64,000 nucleotides of DNA from Pseudomonadota bacterium. Its GTDB lineage: Bacteria; Desulfobacterota; Desulfobulbia; Desulfobulbales; Desulfocapsaceae. This document shows, in pieces, positions 18,782 to 28,319 of the stretch; the stretch's first letter is position 1; every line of letters starts with the position of its first letter. The notes beneath the pieces were generated by a model that saw only the letters and a list, made by a program, of their open reading frames with translations, ran no database searches and was not told where the DNA came from. The translations under genes were made by a program, and so were the position numbers. Where the stretch lies: assembly GCA_023412495.1 (NCBI GenBank), contig JAEYNP010000097.1, positions 117,338 through 181,337 on the forward strand. Reading direction: 5' to 3'.

Positions 18782-21301
18782 ATGAATATGGAACCTGAAG
18801 TAACTAAGGAAGATTTTTCAACAATCTCCATAGAGAAAGAGCTCAGAAAATCGTATCTCGAATACGCGATGAGTGTCATTGTCGGAAGAGCTCTGCCCGA
18901 TGTCCGGGATGGCTTGAAGCCTGTTCACCGGAGGGCATTGTTTGCCATGCGGGAGTTGGGAGTCTTCCATAACAGACCATACGTGAAATCCGCACGGATC
19001 GTCGGTGACGTCATAGGTAAGTTCCATCCACACGGAGACACAGCGGCTTACGACACAATCGTCAGAATGGCCCAGGGTTTTTCGATGAGATATCCCCTCG
19101 TCGATGGGCAGGGCAACTTCGGATCGCTTGACGGTGACTCTCCCGCAGCAATGCGATACACCGAAGCCAGGATGACCAGAATCGACAGAGAGATTGTCGA
19201 TGACCTCGACAAGGAGACGGTCGATTGGGTTCCAAACTATGACAATTCTCTTATAGAACCATCGGTGATGCCGAGCAAGGTTCCCAATTTACTGATTAAC
19301 GGTTCATCGGGAATTGCCGTCGGTATGGCCACAAATATACCACCGCACAATCTGACTGAAGTGTTGGATGCCCTTATTGCTTTGATCGATGATCCAAATC
19401 TTACGGTCTATCAAATCATGTCGATCATTACAGGTCCGGATTTCCCGACAGGTGGTCAGATTTGCGGAAGAGCCGGAATACGTGAGGCATACGAGACTGG
19501 CAAGGGTGTTGTTATAATGCGAGCCCTCACCCACTTAGAAAAGCTGAAGGAGGGTAAACGTGAAGCAATTGTCATTACGGAAATTCCATACCAGGTAAAT
19601 AAGGCGGTTCTGGTAGAGAAAATTGCCGAGCTGGTAAAAGATAAAAAAATCAATGCAATAAATGAAGTAAGGGATGAATCAGACCGGCACGGACTGCGAA
19701 TTGTCATTGAATTGAAAAAGGATGAGGTCGCTGAGGTAGTAATTAACCAACTCTTCGCCATGACGCAGATGCAGAAGTCATTCGGGATAATACTTCTTGC
19801 CATCGTCAACAATAAGCCTGAGATTCTCAACTTAAAGCAGGTCCTCGAACATTTTGTCATTCATCGGAAGGTGGTAGTCTATCGAAGAACCGCATACGAA
19901 TTAAGGAAAGCAGAAGAAAAGGCTCATATCTATGAAGGGTTGAGTATAGCAGTAAACAATATCGACGATATAGTTGCTCTGATCAAAGCCTCCAAAAGCC
20001 CGCAAGAGGCCAAGGATGAACTCAAAAATCGCTATAGTTTGAGCGATATTCAGGCCCAGACTATTCTCGATATGAGATTGCAAAGGCTAACCGGCCTGGA
20101 AAGGGACAGGATTCTCAGCGATTATGAGCAAATTTTGCTGGAAATTCGCAGGCTCACGGAAATACTGGGAGATGAGAATCTCATAATGAATATCATCAAG
20201 GATGAATTCATTTTGCTCAAGGAGCAGTATGGAGATTCCCGAAGAACTGAGATTATCGACGCAGTCGATGAATTTGTTCCCGAAGATCTCATTGCGCCTG
20301 AGGATATGGCTGTAACCGTTACCCATTCCGGCTATATAAAGAGGAATCCTGTATCTTTGTATAGATCGCAGCAACGCGGTGGAAAAGGAGTTACTGCCGT
20401 AAAGAATATTGAAGAGGATTTCGTCTCTAATCTTTACGTCGCTTCAACACTCGACACCTTTTTGTTTTTTACCAACCACGGAAAAGTATTCTGGAGAAAA
20501 GTGTATGAATTACCTTTAGCTGGAAGAACAGCACGGGGCAGAGCCATCGTCAATCTCCTCAATTTAGCCGAAGACGAAAAAATAGCCGCAATACTGCCAA
20601 TCAAGAGCTTCGATGATGAGACCAACAACAAGACCATACTTATGGTGACGAAGTTCGGCAGAATAAAAAAGACCAGCCTCCAGGAATTCAGCAGGCCGTT
20701 GAGTAAGGGTAAGAGGGCCCTGACGTTCAATGAAGGAGACGAAATCATTGCCGCCCATGTACTCACCGGCAATGATACAATACTGCTGGTCACTCAACAG
20801 GGTATGTGTATTCATTTCGATGAAGGCGATCTTCGTACAATGGGAAGAACAGCTGCCGGAGTAAGAGGAATTACTTTGAAAGATGATGATGTAGTGGTGA
20901 GTGCGATAGTTGTAAATTCAGAAAATTCCATCTTGATTGTAACTGAGAACGGATATGGGAAACGGAGCCCTATCGATGAATATCGTCTCCAGAAAAGAGG
21001 AGGAATGGGTGTCATCGGCATTAAAAAGAGTGTCAGAAATGGCAATGTGATCGCCGCAAAACAGGTTGATGAGGAAGAGGAAGTTATTCTTATCGCCGAC
21101 TCCGGAAAAATGATCCGTATGGATCTCGGTTCAATTAGGGTCATAGGGAGATCCACTCAAGGAGTAAAACTCATCAACCTTGAAGAAAATGAAAAGGTGG
21201 TTGGCATGGACAGTGTAGCCAAAGACCGGACTGAAGAAGATAACGGAGATGCGCTGCCGGGCGAGAATGAAATAGAGAAAAGTGAGGATCATGGCGAATA
21301 G
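18782..21301 (+). CDS. gyrA: DNA gyrase subunit A
   Basis: Cleavage-religation subunit, 839 aa. N-terminal winged-helix and tower domain with catalytic Tyr126 ([10 protein letters not shown]); the residue matching E. coli Ser83 is Thr87 in [10 protein letters not shown] while the Asp87 equivalent (Asp91) is kept. The C-terminal beta-pinwheel shows repeated R-G-G-K/M-G blades, including the GyrA-box QRGGKGV and [11 protein letters not shown]. The acidic tail is short. The stop codon overlaps the gpsA start by 11 bp. Confidence 0.97.
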   Translation: MNMEPEVTKEDFSTISIEKELRKSYLEYAMSVIVGRALPDVRDGLKPVHRRALFAMRELGVFHNRPYVKSARIVGDVIGKFHPHGDTAAYDTIVRMAQGFSMRYPLVDGQGNFGSLDGDSPAAMRYTEARMTRIDREIVDDLDKETVDWVPNYDNSLIEPSVMPSKVPNLLINGSSGIAVGMATNIPPHNLTEVLDALIALIDDPNLTVYQIMSIITGPDFPTGGQICGRAGIREAYETGKGVVIMRALTHLEKLKEGKREAIVITEIPYQVNKAVLVEKIAELVKDKKINAINEVRDESDRHGLRIVIELKKDEVAEVVINQLFAMTQMQKSFGIILLAIVNNKPEILNLKQVLEHFVIHRKVVVYRRTAYELRKAEEKAHIYEGLSIAVNNIDDIVALIKASKSPQEAKDELKNRYSLSDIQAQTILDMRLQRLTGLERDRILSDYEQILLEIRRLTEILGDENLIMNIIKDEFILLKEQYGDSRRTEIIDAVDEFVPEDLIAPEDMAVTVTHSGYIKRNPVSLYRSQQRGGKGVTAVKNIEEDFVSNLYVASTLDTFLFFTNHGKVFWRKVYELPLAGRTARGRAIVNLLNLAEDEKIAAILPIKSFDDETNNKTILMVTKFGRIKKTSLQEFSRPLSKGKRALTFNEGDEIIAAHVLTGNDTILLVTQQGMCIHFDEGDLRTMGRTAAGVRGITLKDDDVVVSAIVVNSENSILIVTENGYGKRSPIDEYRLQKRGGMGVIGIKKSVRNGNVIAAKQVDEEEEVILIADSGKMIRMDLGSIRVIGRSTQGVKLINLEENEKVVGMDSVAKDRTEEDNGDALPGENEIEKSEDHGE

Positions 21302-22316
21302 ATTGCAGATTGCTGTATTGGGAGCAGGTTCCTGGGGAACCGCACTCGCAATTTTACTCGCTCAGAAGGGGCATGAAATACGACTCTGGGGTCACAGAAA
21401 AGAGCATATAGAAGCACTTGCTGTCGATAGGCAAAATACTCGATATCTCAAGGAGATAATTTTTCCGGAAGGCCTAATTCCAACTCAAGATTTAGAGGAG
21501 GCTGTTGCAGGAACGAAGATCATTCTCATCGTCGTCCCATCGCATTCATTTAGAGATGTCTTTGTAAAACTGGCACCTTTTGTGGAGGATGGAACGAAGA
21601 TAATTTCAGCAGTAAAAGGTATAGAAAACAATACCTTGAAGACAATGTCGCAGATTATGGATGAAATCCTTGAAGGATATAATCCGCGACAGAGAAATAT
21701 AGAAACAGGTGTTTTGTCAGGACCGTCTTTTGCTGAAGAGGTTGCACGCAGTGTACCAACCGCAGTAACTCTAGGTTTTCGTGATTTGCAAACAGCCAGG
21801 ATGCTGCAGGAAATACTCGCCACGGACTCATTCCGGATATATGCAAGCAGTGACATAATAGGACTTGAGATAAGCGCGGCAATAAAAAATATTGTGGCTA
21901 TTGCGACGGGAGTGTGCGATGGACTCGGATATGGACTCAACACAAGAGCCGCGCTTATAACCCGTGGTCTTGAGGAAATGAAAAGACTGGGAACAGCACT
22001 TGGTGCAGATAGTACCACATTTTCAGGATTGAGTGGCATGGGTGATTTAATCTTGACCTGCACAGGAAGCCTCAGCAGAAACCGAATGGTGGGTTTGATG
22101 CTTGGGCAGGGAAAAGATCTTGAGGAAATAAAACGTGAGATGAAAATGGTTGCCGAAGGTATAAGGACGACCAAATCCGTTTATGATCTCGCAAGAGAGA
22201 AAAACATAGAAATGCCTATCCTCGAACAAGTTCATGCCATACTATACGAGGGAAAGAAATGTTCAGAGGCAGTTAAAACACTGCTGCAAAGAGAGTTGAA
22301 AGAAGAATTTCCCTGA
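21291..22316 (+). CDS. gpsA: NAD(P)-dependent glycerol-3-phosphate dehydrogenase
   Basis: Reduces dihydroxyacetone phosphate to sn-glycerol 3-phosphate for phospholipid synthesis. 341 aa, standard length. N-terminal Rossmann motif [23 protein letters not shown] with the catalytic Lys region, [11 protein letters not shown], the catalytic Lys in [11 protein letters not shown], and [14 protein letters not shown]. The ATG lies inside the end of gyrA (AGTGAGGATC upstream contains GAGG), so gyrA and gpsA are coupled. Convergent with rdgB with 3 bp between stop codons. Confidence 0.95.
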   Translation: MANRLQIAVLGAGSWGTALAILLAQKGHEIRLWGHRKEHIEALAVDRQNTRYLKEIIFPEGLIPTQDLEEAVAGTKIILIVVPSHSFRDVFVKLAPFVEDGTKIISAVKGIENNTLKTMSQIMDEILEGYNPRQRNIETGVLSGPSFAEEVARSVPTAVTLGFRDLQTARMLQEILATDSFRIYASSDIIGLEISAAIKNIVAIATGVCDGLGYGLNTRAALITRGLEEMKRLGTALGADSTTFSGLSGMGDLILTCTGSLSRNRMVGLMLGQGKDLEEIKREMKMVAEGIRTTKSVYDLAREKNIEMPILEQVHAILYEGKKCSEAVKTLLQRELKEEFP

Positions 22317-22319
22317 AAA

Positions 22320-22991
22320 TCATGAGGACCAGTCATTGTTTTTAAACTGGTCGTGATCCGGTTTCGGAGGCTTTTCTTCAAAAAGACGCTGCTCAAGCCA
22401 TTTCTTGATCTTAAAAATCTCTTCTTTCACCGAAGCCAATGCTTTGCCGCGATGGCTGACCAGGTTCTTTTGAGCCATTGTCAATTCGGCAAAGGTCTTG
22501 CCAAGTTCTTCGAAGTAGAAAAGCGGATCGTAACCGAAGCCGTTGTTTCCTCTTTTTTCGTGCAGTATTACACCATCACACTGGGCTTCGTAGGTAAGGG
22601 CTGGTCCGGAGGGGACGGCAATTGAAAGAGCGCATTGAAAATAGGCTCGACGATCCTGGATCCCCTCAAGTTCCTTGAGAAGTTTTTGGCAGTTATCATC
22701 ATCGGTTGCACTTTCTCCCGCATATCTGGCAGAAAAAACACCAGGTGCCCCGCCAAGAGCCGGAACTACAAGACCGGAATCGTCGGCAATTGCCGGCAAG
22801 CCGAGAACTCTGGAGGTATGAAATGCCTTTTTATAGGCATTTTCCTCAAAAGTGAGGCCGTCCTCGATTACAGGTGGGATAGGACCGAAGTCCTCAAGAG
22901 AAAGCACTCCGATTTTAAGATCCTTGAGGATTTCCCGAAACTCTTTTAGCTTATTTTTATTGGTAGTGGCTATAACAAGAAGAGAAAGCAT
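22320..22991 (-). CDS. rdgB: XTP/dITP diphosphatase (non-canonical purine NTP pyrophosphatase)
   Basis: House-cleaning enzyme that hydrolyses dITP/XTP to monophosphates and keeps hypoxanthine and xanthine out of DNA. 223 aa. Ham1/RdgB signatures: IATTNKNKLKEF at the N-terminus, FEENAYKKA, IADDSGLVVPALGGAPGVFSARY (split by the family's metal-binding Asp-Asp) and GFGYDPLF with SHRGKAL. A C-terminal tail of about 20 charged residues is longer than in E. coli (197 aa). Begins 14 bp after queH on the same strand. Confidence 0.94.
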   Translation of the reverse strand: MLSLLVIATTNKNKLKEFREILKDLKIGVLSLEDFGPIPPVIEDGLTFEENAYKKAFHTSRVLGLPAIADDSGLVVPALGGAPGVFSARYAGESATDDDNCQKLLKELEGIQDRRAYFQCALSIAVPSGPALTYEAQCDGVILHEKRGNNGFGYDPLFYFEELGKTFAELTMAQKNLVSHRGKALASVKEEIFKIKKWLEQRLFEEKPPKPDHDQFKNNDWSS

Positions 22992-23005
22992 AACATTGAT
23001 TTCTT

Positions 23006-23566
23006 TTAGGGTTTTTTATCAGGCTGTTTCTTCCGAAAACGCTTATCATATCGTTCCTGCTCGCTGTAGATACAGCCACAATATGGTTGCCGATACATGT
23101 TCAATTCTATGGATCTATCGATACCGGACTGCCAACCGGCACGAAAATCTCGGTAAAGAAAAGAGATGCCAAACTTGACTGAGAGATCTCGGCATAAGTC
23201 GACAAGAAAGGAATGACGCTGGTACTTACTGTAGAGCAGTGTGGTTGAAAAAGCATCGAAACCCATCTTTTTGGCAAGAGAAGCGGTCTTTTCCAAGCGA
23301 AGAGAGTAACATATTTGACATCTCTCATCCTCATGAAAAGCAACTTTCCGAACGAAATCACGTAGTCCGTATTCATCTTCAACAATAAGGGGAAGGGATG
23401 CGGAAGAAGAAAACTGCTCAAGAGTTATCAGCCGGCGCTTGAATTCCTGAAAAGGATGGATATTCGGGTTAAAAAAGTAACCAGTTACAGCGAGACCATC
23501 TTGTTGCAGGACGGAAAGAGGGTAAATAGTGCAGGGTCCGCAGCACGAGTGTAGGAGGACTTTCAT
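23006..23566 (-). CDS. queH: Epoxyqueuosine reductase QueH
   Basis: Last step of queuosine tRNA modification: reduction of epoxyqueuosine to queuosine, here by the cobalamin-independent DUF208 enzyme. 186 aa. Iron-binding Cys residues are all present: Cys8-Cys9 and Cys12 in HSCCGPC, Cys83 and Cys86 in ERCQICYSLR, and Cys163/Cys165 in YCGCIYSE. These fit the family's Fe4S4 plus additional metal site. The gene lies between a sigma-54 activator (4 bp upstream) and rdgB. Confidence 0.93.
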   Translation of the reverse strand: MKVLLHSCCGPCTIYPLSVLQQDGLAVTGYFFNPNIHPFQEFKRRLITLEQFSSSASLPLIVEDEYGLRDFVRKVAFHEDERCQICYSLRLEKTASLAKKMGFDAFSTTLLYSKYQRHSFLVDLCRDLSVKFGISFLYRDFRAGWQSGIDRSIELNMYRQPYCGCIYSEQERYDKRFRKKQPDKKP

Positions 23567-23570
23567 TGCA

Positions 23571-25124
23571 TCAGATCTTGTAGTTTTTGGGATCGATACT
23601 GTATTGGTGGATCTTGTAGTTGATGATTCTCAGACTGGTATCGAGATCCTTTGCCGTCTTCGTCTGATTGCCGTTGTTTCGTTTCAATCCTTCGACGATA
23701 AGCTCTTTTTCAAAATTTGCGACCGCAACGGCCAGGGAATAGGGATTATCTTTTTTCGAGCTTTCAGCAGTTTGCAGGGTAGGAGGAAGATGAATGCCCT
23801 TAATGGTGTCCCCATCGCAGATAATGACTGCCCTTTCGATGCAGTTCTGCAACTCACGAACATTGCCCGGCCAATGATACTGGATGAGCATATCAATGGC
23901 TGATGTTGAGATCCTGCGAATATTCTTTCCACTCTCCTTTGAATACTTATCGAGAAAAAACTCTGCAATAAGAAGAATATCCGTTCTCCTTTCACGAAGA
24001 GGCGGCATATAGATCGGAAAAACATTGAGGCGATAATAGAGATCTTCTCTGAAGTTTTTTTCCACAACAGCTCGTTCAAGATCCCGATTGGTAGCGGCAA
24101 CAAGGCGAACATCGCAACTAATCTGTTGGGTAGATCCGAGCCGTTGAAAACTCCTTTCCTGGACAACGTTCAATAATTTCACTTGAACGGAATTACTTAT
24201 CTCACCTATCTCATCGAGGAAGAGGGTGCCGCCTTCGGCTTGTTCAAATCGACCTATCTTACGTTCATTTGCACCGGTAAAAGAGCCTTTTTCATGGCCG
24301 AAAAGCTCACTTTCCAGAAGCGTCTCGGGGAGGGCGGAGCAATTTACCACAACGAAGGGCTTGTTCTTTCTTTTGCCATTGTAATGGAGAGCCTTTGCGA
24401 CAAGTGTTTTTCCGGTACCGGATTCGCCGCGCAGGAGAACGGTGGCATTTGAGTCGACGACACGATGGATCATCTCATAAACATCCTGCATTCTGCTGGA
24501 ATTGCCTATGATGTCATTAATTTTATTTTTTTCAGAAAGTTCTCGCTTAAGTTTTAGGTTCTCCGTATAGAGTTCCTCAGTTTCCTTGCTCACTTTCTGT
24601 ATACGGACCACAGTCTGAGCTATAAGGCTGGAGAGGACGGTGAGATATTGGAGATCGGTGTTTGCCTGTTCACTGATGCCGTCTTTGTAAAACCTATCGA
24701 TACTCAAGGCACCGATAACGTTTTGGCCATCCTTTACAGGGACGCAGAGGAAGGACCTTTTTTGTTCCGATATGTTACCACGGGCTCTGGTACGATTGAG
24801 AAAAAGAGGCTCTTCAGAAATTTGTGGAACAATGATCGGCTCGCCAGTGGAAACGACTCGACCGGTGATACCTTCGCCGATCTTGTATTTTCCCCTTTTT
24901 CTTCCTTCGGCAGTAATCCCGTGGGCGACTTCGATCTCAAGTTTGCCTGTTAAGGGATTTACTATGGTAACGGTACCATTTTCCATACCCTTCATTTCGG
25001 CCAGGATATGCATTGCCTTCTCAAGGCAATCGCGGAGTTCAAGTGACGATGCGAGCTGTTTTGTAATTTCATACAGAACAGTCAAATCTTCCAGTTGCTT
25101 GGAGATGTCCTGTTTTTCAGACAT
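23571..25124 (-). CDS. Sigma-54-dependent activator with GAF sensor domain (NifA-like)
   Basis: 517 aa. An N-terminal GAF domain (about 20-175; [20 protein letters not shown]) resembles NifA sensors and is joined by a short coiled coil to an AAA+ domain: Walker A GESGTGKT (233-240), the sigma-54 contact loop GSFTGA, Walker [10 protein letters not shown], and the [16 protein letters not shown] segment. A Fis-type helix-turn-helix closes the protein (about 480-517). It activates sigma-54 promoters as a ring. No nif or other obvious target is adjacent, so the signal and regulon are unknown; the assignment to the NifA subgroup is tentative. It heads the queH-rdgB transcript. Confidence 0.9.
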   Translation of the reverse strand: MSEKQDISKQLEDLTVLYEITKQLASSLELRDCLEKAMHILAEMKGMENGTVTIVNPLTGKLEIEVAHGITAEGRKRGKYKIGEGITGRVVSTGEPIIVPQISEEPLFLNRTRARGNISEQKRSFLCVPVKDGQNVIGALSIDRFYKDGISEQANTDLQYLTVLSSLIAQTVVRIQKVSKETEELYTENLKLKRELSEKNKINDIIGNSSRMQDVYEMIHRVVDSNATVLLRGESGTGKTLVAKALHYNGKRKNKPFVVVNCSALPETLLESELFGHEKGSFTGANERKIGRFEQAEGGTLFLDEIGEISNSVQVKLLNVVQERSFQRLGSTQQISCDVRLVAATNRDLERAVVEKNFREDLYYRLNVFPIYMPPLRERRTDILLIAEFFLDKYSKESGKNIRRISTSAIDMLIQYHWPGNVRELQNCIERAVIICDGDTIKGIHLPPTLQTAESSKKDNPYSLAVAVANFEKELIVEGLKRNNGNQTKTAKDLDTSLRIINYKIHQYSIDPKNYKI

Positions 25125-25264
25125 ATTTTAGGAAAATATTATATAGGATGATGGTAGACTTTTGACAGTTTCAACGATTGTAACAATTTTATTGAAACAA
25201 ATCGATAAAATATTACAAAAATGTACAAATAATTTCGTATCAATATTTTTAAGAGACCATTATA

Positions 25265-25293
25265 TTGACAGATATTGGATCAAATGGTACAAA
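25265..25293 (+). promoter_or_regulatory. Promoter of the serine tRNA pair
   Basis: TTGACA, 17-base spacer, TACAAA, ending 10 bases before the first tRNA. Confidence 0.65.
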
Positions 25294-25303
25294 GTGGTTC
25301 CAC

Positions 25304-25389
25304 GGAGGAATGGCCGAGTGGTTTAAGGCGGCGGTCTTGAAAACCGTTGTACGAAAGTACCGTGGGTTCGAATCCTACTTCCTCCGCCA
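25304..25389 (+). tRNA. tRNA-Ser (UGA)
   Basis: GGAGGAA pairs with TTCCTCC, anticodon loop CTTGAAA gives UGA, long variable arm (class II), TTCGAAT in the T loop, and encoded CCA. 86 nt including CCA. Confidence 0.96.
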
Positions 25390-25406
25390 AAAGAGGAAGA
25401 ATAGAA

Positions 25407-25499
<93 letters not shown>

Positions 25500-25513
25500 A
25501 AAAGAAGAATGAT

Positions 25514-25546
25514 AAAAAGGACCGGAGCTGTCTCCGGTCCTTTTTC
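25514..25546 (+). terminator. Rho-independent terminator of the serine tRNA operon
   Basis: AAAAAGGACCGGAG and CTCCGGTCCTTTTT form a 14-bp stem with a 4-base loop. It could also work for the convergent SH3 gene. Confidence 0.9.
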
Positions 25547-25565
25547 ATTTATGAGGAGAGAAGCA

Positions 25566-26042
25566 TCAATTACCCCAAAGGAGAGTCTTCTTAACCCAAC
25601 CGGTGAAGCCGGTGTCGTGCTGTACCTTTACCCAATCGGAATTTACTTCTAAAATGGTAAAGACAACCCCATGGTAAGCGTTGCCGATTATCGCAGAATC
25701 GTTACTCGGACCGCTGCGAATATTTATAGTTTGGTCCCGATCTTTAATGGCTTTTTTTACAATCAAATGTGAGGACTTGCCGAGATGAACCCTGTGAATC
25801 CAGCCGGTCTCATCTTCGAAGTCCTTTACCTGCAGCCAATCTCCCTGCTTCTGTAAAACCTCAAAGGGAAACCCGACTCCGTACTCCCATTTAACCTTAT
25901 GTTGAATACCGGGACCTGATCTCATATTCACTTTATCTGCCTTAACGCTCAGCATCTCAGTAGCAGAAGAGGCGGAGGTGATGGAAATTGAGAACAAAAT
26001 GAGAAAAAATGCGAAGTGCTTCGTAACGGCGGAACTATGCAT
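25566..26042 (-). CDS. Secreted protein with two bacterial SH3 domains
   Basis: 158 aa. Residues 1-27 look like a signal peptide (hydrophobic FAFFLILFSISI, then SASSA). The mature part has two SH3b domains: the first with VNMRSGPGIQHKVKW and GWIHRVHLG (about 33-88), the second with INIRSGPSNDSAIIG and GWVKKTLLW (about 98-156). SH3b domains bind peptidoglycan or other cell-wall ligands, so a periplasmic role is likely. There is no enzymatic domain. The gene stands alone, between the serine tRNAs and the repeat next to parB. Confidence 0.88.
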   Translation of the reverse strand: MHSSAVTKHFAFFLILFSISITSASSATEMLSVKADKVNMRSGPGIQHKVKWEYGVGFPFEVLQKQGDWLQVKDFEDETGWIHRVHLGKSSHLIVKKAIKDRDQTINIRSGPSNDSAIIGNAYHGVVFTILEVNSDWVKVQHDTGFTGWVKKTLLWGN

Positions 26043-26096
26043 GCGAAACCTATGAGAAGTAAGGAATATAAATAAAAGTGCACTCGTATCATTAAT

Positions 26097-26252
26097 GATC
26101 TCGTAAAAAATCCGATCTACTTCGTTGTAGGTATGAAACGGCGCTTCTCTGCACCATATATACTACCAAGCGCCGTTTCAGACACTACGCCGTTTTCAAA
26201 CCTTTTCCAGAGTAAATCTCCACGGGATGGCGCACTTTTTACGGCTTTATCA
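26097..26252. repeat. Dispersed repeat family 2, copy A
   Basis: About 156 bp nearly matching, in reverse orientation, 31152-31295. Shared blocks include TGAAACGG-GCTTCTCTG-ACC, GTTTCAGACAC, CTTTTTCCAGAGTA-ATCTCCAC and ACTTTTTACGGCTTT. It contains an inverted repeat (AAACGGCGCTT / AAGCGCCGTTT) that is largely lost in copy B. It ends immediately against the parB stop codon. Confidence 0.8.
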
Positions 26253-27119
26253 TCATTGATTCGAAAGGAGAAGGTGTATTACCCTATCCAGATCATCTGC
26301 CGAATAGTATTCTATCTCGATTTTTCCTCTATTTCCGTTTTGAACAATGGTTACCTTTGTGTTGAGAAAATTAGTTAACTGTGTAGTAAGAGAACTTCTG
26401 TAAGATTTAGACATTTCACTCGAGAGATCGGCTTTTCTCTTTTCAGTTGGTCCCTTATCGTTCGCTACTTTTTTGATGATTTTTTCGGTTTGTCTAACGG
26501 AGAGGCCATTACGGACGACAAGGTCTCTAATATCCTGAATTTTGAGAGGATCATCAACTAAGCGTACCATAGCTCGGCCATGGCCCTCACTCAAGATACC
26601 CGAAGAAATATCTTTTCGGACAGAATCAGGGAGCTTCAATAATCTCAATATGTTAGTAATAGTTGACCGTTGTTTTCCAACCCTTTTCGCTGTCTCATCC
26701 TGGGTATAACCAAAGTTTTCGATGAGTTTTCGGTAGGCTTCCGCCTCTTCGATAGGATTGAGATCGGTACGCTGAATATTTTCGATGAGGGCAAGCTCAA
26801 GAAGGGAGTCGTCGTTGTCAATATCAATTACGACAACCGGAACTTGGTTCAAACCAGCCATTTTTGAAGCTCGCAAGCGACGTTCTCCAGCTACGAGTTC
26901 GTAAATATCATCTTCCTCTCTGTAGGTGACTATAAGAGGTTGAATAACACCTTTTTCCCGAATTGAGTCCGCAAGGTCCTGAAGTTCCCGAGGGTTGAAT
27001 TCCGTACGGGGCTGATGTTTATTCGGAATGATTTTTTCTATGTCGCAGTCAAAAAACTTCTCCTTTTCCTCTCCAAAAAGAAGTCCGACACCTTGACCAA
27101 GCCCGAGTTTTTTCGCCAT
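26253..27119 (-). CDS. parB: Chromosome-partitioning protein ParB
   Basis: CTP-dependent DNA clamp that loads at parS and spreads, 288 aa. The N-terminal half has the ParB/Srx CTP-binding domain: NKHQPRTEFN, IREKGVIQPLIV, GERRLRASK and ENIQRTDLNPIEEA. A helix-turn-helix for parS follows (TQDETAKRVGKQRSTITNIL). The C-terminal segment (KVTIVQNGNRGKIEIEYYS) forms the dimer domain. parA lies 3 bp upstream on the same strand; two perfect parS sites lie upstream of parA. Confidence 0.96.
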   Translation of the reverse strand: MAKKLGLGQGVGLLFGEEKEKFFDCDIEKIIPNKHQPRTEFNPRELQDLADSIREKGVIQPLIVTYREEDDIYELVAGERRLRASKMAGLNQVPVVVIDIDNDDSLLELALIENIQRTDLNPIEEAEAYRKLIENFGYTQDETAKRVGKQRSTITNILRLLKLPDSVRKDISSGILSEGHGRAMVRLVDDPLKIQDIRDLVVRNGLSVRQTEKIIKKVANDKGPTEKRKADLSSEMSKSYRSSLTTQLTNFLNTKVTIVQNGNRGKIEIEYYSADDLDRVIHLLLSNQ

Positions 27120-27122
27120 ATT

Positions 27123-27896
27123 CTACACCTGTTTCTGTAAGAATTCTTTAGCCAGAGCCATATATGCTGCAGCACCGGATGATTGACTGTCATAGTCGAA
27201 TATAGTTTGACCGTGACTTGGACTTTCGCTTAATCTTACATTTCTAGGAATAACGGTTTTGAAAAGCTGATCTTTAAAATGAGCGTTAATTTCGCTTGCC
27301 ACTTGGTGAGTAAGACGATTCCTTTTATCGAACATCGTTAAAACGAGTCCCTCGATATACAGCTGACGATTGAACAATTTTTTAACTGAGCGGATTGTAT
27401 TGACGAGCTGTGCCAGACCTTCCATAGAAAAATATTCGCACTGCATGGGTATGAGGACGGAGTGCGCCGCAGTCAAAGCATTGATTGTGAGTAGGCCAAG
27501 CGAAGGAGGGCAATCGATAATGATATAGTGGTAGGTCGAATCAAGGTTTCCTAGAAGATGTTTTAAGATTCCTTCTCTTTTATCGAGGTTTATCATCTCC
27601 AGTTCGGCGGCCACGAGATCGATGCTAGATGGTATCACATCGAGATTTTTCACGTTGCTCGTATAGAGAACATCTTGAACGGGAAAATTCCCGGAATATG
27701 CGTGATAGAGGTGGGCCTTGATTTTCCTTGAAAGGACACCGATACCACTCGAAGCATTTCCCTGTGGATCCGAATCAATAAGAAGCACCTTCTTTTTTCT
27801 TTTAGCGAGGGCTGCTGCAAAGTTAATAGAAGTGGTCGTTTTACCAACTCCGCCCTTCTGATTTGCTACTGCTATAATCTTAGAACTGTTAATCAT
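27123..27896 (-). CDS. parA: Chromosome-partitioning ATPase ParA (Soj)
   Basis: Deviant Walker ATPase that binds DNA non-specifically and moves ParB-parS complexes, 257 aa. Deviant Walker A KGGVGKTTT near residue 12, switch regions DSDPQGNASSG and IIIDCPPSLG, and the C-terminal RLSESPSHG motif. GGAGG lies 5 bases before the ATG at 27896; the frame is open to 27932 without a comparable site. First gene of parA-parB. Confidence 0.96.
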   Translation of the reverse strand: MINSSKIIAVANQKGGVGKTTTSINFAAALAKRKKKVLLIDSDPQGNASSGIGVLSRKIKAHLYHAYSGNFPVQDVLYTSNVKNLDVIPSSIDLVAAELEMINLDKREGILKHLLGNLDSTYHYIIIDCPPSLGLLTINALTAAHSVLIPMQCEYFSMEGLAQLVNTIRSVKKLFNRQLYIEGLVLTMFDKRNRLTHQVASEINAHFKDQLFKTVIPRNVRLSESPSHGQTIFDYDSQSSGAAAYMALAKEFLQKQV

Positions 27897-28054
27897 GCCG
27901 TCCTCCAATTGATATTGAGCTGACTTCGGCAAAAATACCCTGTCTTTTTAAAAAAATCTTCTTTTTTGAACAAAAAGGTCTTTGTTTTTGTAATTTTTTC
28001 GTTTCAAAAATAATTTTTTTCTTTTTTACAAACGCTTACACTCCAGGTTAAGTG

Positions 28055-28070
28055 TGTTTCACGTGAAACA
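28055..28070. promoter_or_regulatory. parS site 1
   Basis: TGTTTCACGTGAAACA, a perfect match to the conserved 16-bp palindromic ParB-binding site, in the gap between parA and nadB. Confidence 0.95.
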
Positions 28071-28283
28071 CGTTTAGTCTGGAACGAATTTTTACCAAGT
28101 TTTACAGTGGTAGCCGCAATTAACGCTGTCAAAATTTCCTGATAAATTTTATGTTGAGGTATTTAAATAGGGAGAGGTGAAAGCAAACATGCTACCACCC
28201 CCAAGTGTCGAATTAATTAAATAAAATCTCTGATAGCTTCGAGCACCAACAAGATAGGGAAATGATCCTAAGTGAAATGCAGA

Positions 28284-28299
28284 TGTTTCACGTGAAACA
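28284..28299. promoter_or_regulatory. parS site 2, in the nadB leader
   Basis: Second perfect TGTTTCACGTGAAACA, 229 bp from the first and ending 20 bases before the nadB ATG. ParB loaded here would sit over the nadB ribosome-binding region and could reduce transcription. Confidence 0.95.
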
Positions 28300-28319
28300 T
28301 ATTCAGTCGGAGTGAAAAA

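Noticed and set aside
26136..26182. AAACGGCGCTT/AAGCGCCGTTT stem as a parB terminator
   Set aside because: It belongs to a dispersed repeat also found at 31152-31295, where the arms are degenerate, and it has no T-run on the parB side.
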